From: JAOACQ01 sp049968515
GTDB lineage: Bacteria > Spirochaetota > Brevinematia > Brevinematales > JAOACQ01
Assembly (NCBI GenBank): GCA_049968515.1
Contig: JBMFQR010000029.1
Location: forward strand, 1-22,496
Direction of reading: 5' to 3'
Length of the DNA: 22,496 nt
Positions 17,996-22,496 of the stretch are shown one piece after another. The position numbers and the translations under genes are program-made. The stretch's first letter is position 1; each line of letters opens with the position of its first letter. Below the pieces are notes generated by a model. It ran no database searches. It saw only the letters and a program-made list of their open reading frames with translations, and had not been told where the DNA came from.

Positions 17996-18494
17996 ACCTT
18001 TCAAATCTCTCCTTTTTAGCCTTGCAAATCGGACAGACTTCAGGCGGGTTATCCCTTGCACATAGATAGCCACATACCTTACATCGCCAGACGGGATATT
18101 TAAGATTTAAATTTGATAAATTAACAGGTCGCCCTTCTTCTTTATCCATTCTTTTTGCCCTTCTATCGGGAATTGATGAAATTTTCTTTTTCCCCTCTAC
18201 AACATCAAGAGAGACATATAATCCACAGTAGCATGTGCCATACTCATCAAGATCCGCATCCCTGTAATCACAGGGGCAGATAATATCAAGATCCTCATCT
18301 TTTTTACCACTCGCCAATCTGCAGGGGCAGGCTGGATAGCCATATCTTATTGTGTTTACAATTAGCCCCTCAACTAAAGCCTTTGTAAACTCAACATCTG
18401 GATTTAAGTGATAACCACCCTCTTCTGCTTCTTTGTTAAGCTTTCTATACTCTGCTTCTACCTCTTCTGGCTTTATAACAGCTTTTTCTTTCAT
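17988..18494 (-). CDS. Ferredoxin:thioredoxin reductase catalytic subunit fused to rubredoxin
   Basis: A 168-aa two-domain redox protein. The N-terminal domain (about 1-120) carries the FTR cysteine pattern CPC...CPC...CYC, which holds a [4Fe-4S] cluster beside a redox-active disulfide that passes ferredoxin electrons to a thiol partner. Spacings here are CPC-x14-CPC-x12-CYC, not the plant/cyanobacterial x16 and x8. The C-terminal domain (about 132-168) is rubredoxin-like, with CKVCGY and CPICK. The start at 18494 is chosen because AGGA lies upstream and the ATG overlaps the glutaredoxin stop as ATGA; an upstream in-frame ATG would overlap the glutaredoxin by about 45 nt. Its stop overlaps the convergent gene by 8 nt. 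Confidence 0.9.
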   Translation of the reverse strand: MKEKAVIKPEEVEAEYRKLNKEAEEGGYHLNPDVEFTKALVEGLIVNTIRYGYPACPCRLASGKKDEDLDIICPCDYRDADLDEYGTCYCGLYVSLDVVEGKKKISSIPDRRAKRMDKEEGRPVNLSNLNLKYPVWRCKVCGYLCARDNPPEVCPICKAKKERFERFI

Positions 18495-18772
18495 GCCAGT
18501 TCCTTTCTTATTTCTTCCTCCTGAAAGCCCACGATACATTTCTTATTATCTATTACAAGAGTCGGAAAAGAACAATCCGGATTCCATTTTTTCATCTCTT
18601 CTCTGAACCTCTCTTCTGCTTCATCATCAACGAGATCAACATCAACATAGCTATATTCAACATCAAGTTCTTCGAGAAGCTTTTTTGTTTTTCTGCACCA
18701 TATGCAGGTACTTAATGCATAAAGCATTACATTTTTCTTCTTATTGCCTTCAACTTTCTGTAAATCACTCAT
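18491..18772 (-). CDS. Glutaredoxin-like thiol-disulfide protein
   Basis: A 93-aa thioredoxin-fold protein with active site CIWC near residue 22, the cis-proline in SFPTLV, and a final GF-type helix start (IVGFQEEEIRKEL). It is probably the thiol partner of the FTR-rubredoxin protein encoded immediately downstream with an ATGA overlap. That would make a ferredoxin-driven disulfide reduction module in place of an NADPH thioredoxin reductase (inference). SD AGGAG is well placed. A 12-residue polar N-terminal extension precedes the first beta strand. Confidence 0.9.
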   Translation of the reverse strand: MSDLQKVEGNKKKNVMLYALSTCIWCRKTKKLLEELDVEYSYVDVDLVDDEAEERFREEMKKWNPDCSFPTLVIDNKKCIVGFQEEEIRKELA

Positions 18773-18790
18773 AATAATTCTCCTGCTTTA

Positions 18791-18819
18791 ATTCTAATAA
18801 AACTTAGTAAAACAGTCAA
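18791..18819 (-). promoter_or_regulatory. Promoter of the glutaredoxin/FTR operon
   Basis: Minus-strand TTGACT (18819-18814), a 17-nt spacer and TAGAAT (18796-18791) lie about 20 nt upstream of the glutaredoxin ATG. Spacing and boxes are close to sigma70 consensus. Confidence 0.65.
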
Positions 18820-18879
18820 ATTGAAAACAATTCTTTTTATTTTCTTAACCCATTTCTGGCATTATTACATTCCACCTTG

Positions 18880-18908
18880 TTGACTTTTTCAAAATGTGGG
18901 ATTATAAT
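18880..18908 (+). promoter_or_regulatory. Strong sigma70-type promoter of the GH43 gene
   Basis: TTGACT (18880-18885), a 17-nt spacer and a perfect TATAAT (18903-18908). The predicted transcription start near 18915 is only about 8 nt from the first in-frame ATG (18923), which bears on the choice of translation start. Confidence 0.75.
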
Positions 18909-18973
18909 TTTTTGACCTGTATATGAAATTTGGAAAAATTTTGCTTATTCTACTTTTTCAGAAGGTTTTTCTT

Positions 18974-20785
18974 ATGGCTTCTGATAATTTTACCAACCCG
19001 ATACTTGCGGGTTTTTATCCAGATCCGAGTATATGTAAGGTGGGAGAGGATTATTACCTTATTAATTCTACATTTGCATATTTTCCCGCTATTCCGATCT
19101 TTCACAGCAAGGACCTTGTTAGCTGGAAGTTAATCGGGCACGCAATTGACAGAAAAGAACAGCTTGATTTGACAGGCTTTGGTGTTTCACGGGGGATTTT
19201 TGCGCCAACAATTCGTTACCACGATGGGGTTTTCTACATCACATCCACAGTTGTTGACGGCAATAACTTTGTGATAACTTCAAAAAATCCAGAAGGTCCA
19301 TGGAGTAATCCAGTTTGGCTACCAGAAGTTATTGGTATAGATCCATCCTTGTTTTTTGATGAAGATGGAAAGGCATATANNNNNNNNNNNNNNNNNNNNN
19401 NNNNNNNNNNNNNNNNNNNNNNNNNNNNNNNNNNNNNNNNNNNNNNNNNNNNNNNNNNNNNNNNNNNNNNNNNNNNNNGGAGTAATCCAGTTTGGCTACC
19501 AGAAGTTATTGGTATAGATCCATCCTTGTTTTTTGATGAAGATGGAAAGGCATATATTACCTATAACAGTGGACCACCCGATGATAAGCCTTTCTATGAA
19601 GGACACAGGACAATAAGGATTATAGAGTTTGACTATAAAAACCTTAAAACTATCGGTAGGCCGAAGATTTTAGTTAATGGTGGAGTGGATATATCGAAAA
19701 AGCCCATCTGGATAGAAGGTCCACACATCTATAAGATAGATGGCTGGTATTACTTAAGCTGTGCCGAAGGAGGAACTGCTGAAGACCACAGACAGGTTGT
19801 CTTCAGAAGCAAGAATGTATTTGGACCTTATGAGGCTTATAAAACTCCCATTCTGACACAGAGGCATCTCAGTCCATCAAGAAAGTTTCCAGTTACATGT
19901 ACAGGACATGCCGATTTTGTTCAGGTAAAAGAAGGGGAATGGTGGGCTGTATTTTTAGGATGTAGCCCCTATGAGCCTTTTTATGAAAATTACTACAATA
20001 CAGGTAGGGAGACATTCCTTGCAAAGATCAGATGGAAAGATGGCTGGCCCATCATAACAGAAGGTGGCGAAGAGGTAAAATATTTTGAGGAATTACCTCT
20101 AAAGAGAAGGATTCCATCAGGTGATATACCATACAGTGGGAATTTTACTATCAGATTTGACTTCAGCGAGGGTAAATTGCATCCGAGCTTTTTCTTTTTA
20201 CGAACACCATCCGAAAAATGGTATGAGTTTGTAAAGGATGGACTTGCCATAAAGCTACGTCGGGATAGCTGTGCACAGTATGGCAATCCATCTTTTATTG
20301 GTAGACGGCTTCAGCACTCTAAAGGTTATGTGATGACCAAGATGCTTTTTAATCCTTACGGAGAAAATGAAAAAGCAGGGTTAATAATTTTTCAGGATGA
20401 GGAACATTTTTATTATCTCTGCAAATCAAAGAAAAATGATAAATATGTAATTGAACTTTATGTTTCTGATGGAAGTAAGCATCCTGATTATATGAAAGCT
20501 ATGTTCTGTCAGGAGTTAAGTAATAATGAGCCTTTAGTTTTAAAAATAGAATTTAAAGGAAGATATTTTAATTTTTACTATGGGTTTAGTGAAAAGGACT
20601 TAAAAATCTTAGCAGAAAATGTTGATGCCACCTTTCTAAGTATAAGGAAGGCTTGGGGCTTTACTGGAAATGTCCTTGCTATGTATGCACTTTCGATGGG
20701 TAAGACAAGTACAAATAGTGTGTTATATTACTGGTTTGAGTATGGTGGCAGGGATGATATTTATGAAAAAGGTGAAGATTTTTGA
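18974..20785 (+). CDS. Glycoside hydrolase family 43, beta-xylosidase or alpha-L-arabinofuranosidase
   Basis: It cleaves terminal xylose or arabinose from xylan-derived oligosaccharides. Three acidic catalytic positions of the five-bladed propeller are visible: Asp in NPILAGFYPDPSI (base), Asp in GIDPSLFFDEDG (pKa modulator) and Glu in WIEGPHIYKIDGWYYL (acid). A C-terminal beta-sandwich follows from about residue 340. A 99-N gap (19380-19478) and a 78-nt duplicated flank add 177 nt in frame; removing them leaves about 544 aa, normal for the family. ATG 18974 has AGAAGG upstream. ATG 18923 lacks an SD and sits about 8 nt from the predicted transcript start, but its extra 17 residues look like a signal peptide, so an exported form cannot be excluded. 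Confidence 0.88.
   Translation: MASDNFTNPILAGFYPDPSICKVGEDYYLINSTFAYFPAIPIFHSKDLVSWKLIGHAIDRKEQLDLTGFGVSRGIFAPTIRYHDGVFYITSTVVDGNNFVITSKNPEGPWSNPVWLPEVIGIDPSLFFDEDGKAYXXXXXXXXXXXXXXXXXXXXXXXXXXXXXXXXXXSNPVWLPEVIGIDPSLFFDEDGKAYITYNSGPPDDKPFYEGHRTIRIIEFDYKNLKTIGRPKILVNGGVDISKKPIWIEGPHIYKIDGWYYLSCAEGGTAEDHRQVVFRSKNVFGPYEAYKTPILTQRHLSPSRKFPVTCTGHADFVQVKEGEWWAVFLGCSPYEPFYENYYNTGRETFLAKIRWKDGWPIITEGGEEVKYFEELPLKRRIPSGDIPYSGNFTIRFDFSEGKLHPSFFFLRTPSEKWYEFVKDGLAIKLRRDSCAQYGNPSFIGRRLQHSKGYVMTKMLFNPYGENEKAGLIIFQDEEHFYYLCKSKKNDKYVIELYVSDGSKHPDYMKAMFCQELSNNEPLVLKIEFKGRYFNFYYGFSEKDLKILAENVDATFLSIRKAWGFTGNVLAMYALSMGKTSTNSVLYYWFEYGGRDDIYEKGEDF
19302..19379 (+). repeat. First copy of an exact 78-nt direct repeat flanking an N gap
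   Basis: These 78 nt are identical to 19479-19556, on the other side of the N run. They encode the GH43 segment containing IDPSLFFDEDG. The most likely reading is two contig ends that overlap and were joined as a gapped scaffold, not a biological duplication. Confidence 0.9.
19380..19478. other. Assembly gap of 99 N
   Basis: Ninety-nine undetermined bases inside the GH43 gene. Because the flanks are identical, the gap probably has no real sequence content. The gap plus one repeat copy totals 177 nt (59 codons), so the frame is kept. Confidence 0.97.
19479..19556 (+). repeat. Second copy of the 78-nt direct repeat
   Basis: Identical base for base to 19302-19379. After it the GH43 reading frame continues normally. 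Confidence 0.9.
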
Positions 20786-20813
20786 CAGAAAAGCTCAATA
20801 ATGTTAAAATTGC

Positions 20814-20968
20814 TTATTGGGTGGGAGAGATCCCTAAAAAAGGAAGTCCGGTGCAAATCCGGCACAGCCCCCGCTACTGTAAGGCAGACGAAAGTCCCAA
20901 ATGCCACTTGGGAACCGGGAAGGCGGATGAGTAGGGAGAAGCCAAGTCAGGAGACTTGCCCGAAATAA
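20814..20968 (+). ncRNA. Cobalamin (B12) riboswitch aptamer
   Basis: Closing stem P1 is TTATTGGG (20814-20821) with CCC-ga-AATAA (20959-20968). Conserved elements are the CCGGTGCAAATCCGGCAC arm (about 20848-20865), CCGCTACTGTAA (20871-20882), a TCCCAA/TTGGGA hairpin with loop ATGCCAC (20895-20913), GGGAAGGC followed by GGATGAG, and the B12 box ending in AGTCAGGAGACTTGCC (20945-20960). It starts 29 nt after the GH43 stop with no terminator seen between. It binds adenosyl- or methylcobalamin and would normally repress B12 uptake or synthesis genes, but no such gene follows in the window. Confidence 0.93.
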
Positions 20969-20985
20969 ATGAACGGAGGGTTCAT
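20969..20985 (+). promoter_or_regulatory. Riboswitch expression platform: SD presented in a hairpin loop
   Basis: ATGAAC (20969-20974) and GTTCAT (20980-20985) form a perfect 6-bp stem whose 5-nt loop is GGAGG, an SD sequence placed before the ATG at 20989. This suits translational control by cobalamin. Pairing of this loop with an aptamer loop is untested. Confidence 0.6.
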
Positions 20986-20988
20986 ATA

Positions 20989-21062
20989 ATGCCAGCAAAA
21001 TATTATTAGCAATTCTTTATTTACACCACAGCTTTTATAAGCTGATTCTTAGTTATTTCTAA
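20989..21062 (+). pseudogene. Possible remnant start of a B12-regulated gene
   Basis: The ATG at 20989, correctly spaced from GGAGG, reads only MPAKYY before a TAG at 21007. The reading frame starting two bases later (20991) gives SKILLAILYLHHSF up to a stop at 21060, resembling the start of a signal peptide. A frameshifted remnant of an exported B12-uptake protein is possible, but the stretch is very short and this is weak evidence. Confidence 0.25.
21029..21044 (+). other. Short hairpin CAGCTT-TTAT-AAGCTG
   Basis: A perfect 6-bp stem with a 4-nt loop follows the riboswitch leader. The downstream run is not a clean T tract, so it is at best a weak terminator. Confidence 0.3.
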
Positions 21063-21124
21063 AACATTTTCTTTCTTTGTATAAAAGCCCCCACAAAAAG
21101 GAATGGGTGTTTGTAGTATTTTAG

Positions 21125-21158
21125 TTGTAGGGTAAAGAATATTATTCTTCTCCTACAA
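21125..21158. repeat. Inverted repeat / hairpin at the left margin of the IS110 element
   Basis: TTGTAGG (21125-21131) pairs with CCTACAA (21152-21158). Inside it AAGAATA and TATTCTT pair around a single T, giving two 7-bp stems separated by a small internal loop. It lies near the likely left end of the insertion sequence and may be part of the target site or a subterminal structure. Confidence 0.5.
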
Positions 21159-21217
21159 GGTTTGGGTAATTCTACCATTAGAGGGAAAAAATATATATAA
21201 CAAAAGATATAAGGAGA

Positions 21218-21226
21218 TGGTATGAT
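21218..21226 (+). promoter_or_regulatory. Extended -10 promoter for the IS110 non-coding RNA
   Basis: TGGTATGAT matches the extended -10 pattern TG-N-TATAAT closely. No good -35 box is seen, which is usual for extended -10 promoters. The predicted RNA start is near 21233, shortly before the first stem-loop. Confidence 0.45.
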
Positions 21227-21232
21227 AATAGC

Positions 21233-21425
21233 GGATATCCAATAAAAAGCTCCCGCTTGCCGATAAATGGTAGCGGGAGCTTGATAGGACAAAGACCGAA
21301 TCATATTTATGGGGATAAAGCCCCGTTAAGGAGTATGATCACGAGTCCTTGTCCGAACCGCCATACTGGGGTTATTCCCCGAATAGGAGTGCGGTAATTG
21401 GAATCCGTTTATTACCGAACTTTCA
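21233..21425 (+). ncRNA. Putative IS110 bridge RNA
   Basis: A roughly 190-nt structured leader upstream of the transposase. The 5' stem-loop has an 11-bp perfect stem (21247-21257 with 21272-21282). A second unit is closed by GGACAA/TTGTCC (21287-21292, 21349-21354), then ATCATA/TATGAT (21300-21305, 21334-21339), an internal loop, and a GGGG/CCCC tip (21311-21324). A third unit is closed by ACCGC/GCGGT (21357-21361, 21391-21395), with an internal loop and a GGGG/CCCC tip (21368-21380). Units two and three have near-identical right strands, CCCCG-NNN-AGGAGT. In characterised IS110 elements such as IS621 the bridge RNA has a 5' stem-loop plus target- and donor-binding loops, so the match is good. 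A competing hairpin CGGTAAT/ATTACCG (21392-21417) overlaps the third closing stem. Confidence 0.72.
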
Positions 21426-21427
21426 AG

Positions 21428-21450
21428 CCTCCCAAATAATAAAATGGAGG
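21428..21450 (+). promoter_or_regulatory. Hairpin sequestering the transposase SD
   Basis: CCTCC (21428-21432) is complementary to GGAGG (21446-21450), the SD of the transposase, across a 13-nt AT-rich loop. Formation would mask the SD and limit transposase synthesis. Confidence 0.4.
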
Positions 21451-21456
21451 TTTTTT

Positions 21457-22461
21457 ATGGAAGCCAAAAAGTGGATTGGGGTAGATATCCACAAAAAACA
21501 ATTAACCGTCCATATAATAAGTGAGGACGGAACGGAGTTCAAAAAGCAGTATAGTAGAACATCGGAAGGAATTGAAGAATTCTTAAAGATGGTGGACAAA
21601 GATACTGTTATAGGGGTTGAATCGACGACGTGGACGAGGGACTTTGCGAAACGAGCCAGAGAAGTAGCCAAAGATGTTGTTATATTTAACACTGTTGATT
21701 TAAAGCAAATGATGGATAGGCTAAAGAAGAATGATGCGAATGATGCGGAAAGGCTTGCCTTAATTGTAAGGCGATTTGAGAAAAAAGAGTTATCTACTTG
21801 TATTATTAAAGATGATAAAAGTGCAATGGTCAAGGGACTTCTAAATATTCGTGAGCATTGGGTAAAGAGACAGACGGAAGCGAAGAATGAAATAATCTCA
21901 CTGCTTGATTTCTGGGGAGTAGAGATCCCTGAAAAGTTATTTTCTAAAAAGACGCGAGATTTAGAATGGTTAAAAGAGAAAGAAATATTTCCTGACTTAA
22001 GAGAGTCAATAGAAAGTTTATTTAGACTTATAGAGGAGTGTGAATCAGAGATAGAAAAGCTGGATGAAAAGATTCAAGATAATTTAAAAGGGCATAAAGG
22101 TTACAATGCAATCCGTACAATAAAAGGTATAGGCAAGACGACAGCGGCTTATATAGTAACCAAAGTAGAAGACATCAAAAGGTTTGACGACGCTAAAAAG
22201 TTGGTAAAATATTTTGGATTAGCCCCACGGTTAAATGCCAGTGATGATAAAGTATATATGGGTAGAATCACAAAAAGGACAGATGGTGCTATATTAAGAG
22301 TTTTGATACAGGCTGCGTGGGCAAGCGTTAGATTCAATAATGACATGGCTTGCTTCTATCATGCGTTAAGAATAAGAAAAGGCAAACAAAAGGCAATTGT
22401 GGCTGTAGCAAGAAAATTAGTTGTATTCAGCTATTATGTGTGGAGTAAAATAGAGGCTTGA
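21457..22461 (+). CDS. tnpA: IS110-family transposase (DEDD/Serine recombinase)
   Basis: A 334-aa RNA-guided recombinase. The N-terminal RuvC-like domain has Asp10 (IGVDIHK), Glu55 (IGVESTTW), and Asp93 and Asp96 in KKNDANDAERLALI. A coiled linker follows at about 190-215. The C-terminal Transposase_20 domain has the helix-hairpin-helix-like IRTIKGIGKTTAAYIV and GLAPRLNASDDKVYMGRITK with the probable catalytic Ser262. It appears intact. ATG 21457 follows GGAGG by 6 nt; the open frame extends back to 21349 but that part overlaps the structured RNA and is unlike the family N-terminus. The gene may be active. Confidence 0.94.
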   Translation: MEAKKWIGVDIHKKQLTVHIISEDGTEFKKQYSRTSEGIEEFLKMVDKDTVIGVESTTWTRDFAKRAREVAKDVVIFNTVDLKQMMDRLKKNDANDAERLALIVRRFEKKELSTCIIKDDKSAMVKGLLNIREHWVKRQTEAKNEIISLLDFWGVEIPEKLFSKKTRDLEWLKEKEIFPDLRESIESLFRLIEECESEIEKLDEKIQDNLKGHKGYNAIRTIKGIGKTTAAYIVTKVEDIKRFDDAKKLVKYFGLAPRLNASDDKVYMGRITKRTDGAILRVLIQAAWASVRFNNDMACFYHALRIRKGKQKAIVAVARKLVVFSYYVWSKIEA

Positions 22462-22479
22462 AATTTTTTGTAAAAATTT
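22461..22479 (+). other. AT-only hairpin after the transposase stop
   Basis: AAATTTTT (22461-22468) and AAAAATTT (22472-22479) form an 8-bp stem with a 3-nt loop, followed by GATTTTT. It may be a weak terminator or part of the right end of the element. Confidence 0.35.
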
Positions 22480-22496
22480 GATTTTTAACATAGGAG

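Larger units (their letters stand above)
21150..22496 (+). mobile_element. IS110-family insertion sequence (ends uncertain)
   Basis: The element is defined by a complete IS110-type transposase and a structured 5' non-coding region. Suggested limits rest on a short complementary pair: CTCCTA at 21150-21155 and TAGGAG as the last six bases of the window. The resulting 1,347 bp fits the family's usual size, but IS110 ends rarely have clear inverted repeats, so the true left end may lie elsewhere between about 21010 and 21230 and the right end may lie beyond the window. Confidence 0.65.

Noticed and set aside
18495..18539. Longer N-terminus for the FTR-rubredoxin protein
   Set aside because: The extra residues come from the out-of-frame overlap with the glutaredoxin gene; the ATGA-coupled start at 18494 has an SD and begins the family's normal sequence.
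19302..19556. Genuine internal duplication of a GH43 catalytic segment
   Set aside because: Exact identity over 78 nt on both sides of an N run is the hallmark of overlapping contig ends; no divergence is seen between copies.
21125..21180. Possible tRNA or tRNA-like element
   Set aside because: The stem pairs and the GGTTTGGGTAATTCTACC stretch do not form a cloverleaf with a proper T arm, anticodon arm and acceptor stem.
21059..21304. Minus-strand open frame of 81 codons opposite the IS110 leader
   Set aside because: It overlaps hairpins and the predicted non-coding RNA, and shows no recognisable protein motif.
21349..21456. Upstream extension of the transposase reading frame giving a 370-aa protein
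   Set aside because: The extension runs through the structured non-coding RNA, lacks family similarity, and the internal ATG at 21457 has a well-placed SD and matches the normal IS110 N-terminus.
1..22496. CRISPR array, toxin-antitoxin or phage-defence system
   Set aside because: No spaced direct repeats, no Cas-like motifs and no toxin-antitoxin-like small gene pairs are visible on either strand.

Overview
The window is an AT-rich bacterial segment with tightly packed genes, short spacers and Shine-Dalgarno (SD)-like sites before most starts. PBP2/RodA elongation genes indicate a peptidoglycan wall and probably a rod or helical shape. A sugar importer and a GH43 glycosidase suggest use of plant polysaccharide, and ferredoxin-linked thiol chemistry suggests an anaerobic or microaerophilic life. 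I cannot fix the lineage. The DUF4175-like membrane protein with an unrecognised cytosolic partner would fit a spirochaete-like or candidate-phylum bacterium, but that is inference.

Layout. (1) 1-2144: promoter with a LacI-type dyad, two sugar ABC permeases of the MalF/MalG type, and a bidirectional terminator. (2) 2154-13093, minus strand: a seven-gene, roughly 11-kb apparent operon. In transcription order it encodes a REC-PAS-PAS-PAS histidine kinase, a B12-binding-type radical SAM/DUF2344 fusion, endonuclease III, QueD, PriA, PBP2 and RodA. Gaps are 8-17 nt or 4-nt ATGA overlaps. (3) 13094-13284: divergent promoter region. (4) 13285-17995: two overlapping plus-strand genes, an unrecognised 593-aa protein and a 983-aa DUF4175-like envelope protein. 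(5) 17988-18772, minus strand: glutaredoxin-like protein plus ferredoxin:thioredoxin reductase catalytic subunit fused to rubredoxin, coupled by ATGA and converging on region 4 with an 8-nt overlap. (6) 18880-20785: strong promoter and a GH43 gene interrupted by a 99-N assembly gap flanked by an exact 78-nt duplication. (7) 20814-20985: a complete cobalamin riboswitch with an SD-bearing hairpin but no surviving downstream gene. (8) about 21150-22496: an IS110-family insertion sequence whose 5' non-coding region folds into a convincing bridge-RNA-like structure followed by a DEDD/Serine transposase.

The most noteworthy item is the IS110 non-coding region. A 5' stem-loop is followed by two parallel stem-loops, each with a GGGG/CCCC tip and a right internal-loop strand of the form CCCCG-NNN-AGGAGT. 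Only the three middle bases differ. This is the layout expected of a target-binding and a donor-binding loop. Next in interest are the orphaned riboswitch and the unknown gene pair of region 4.
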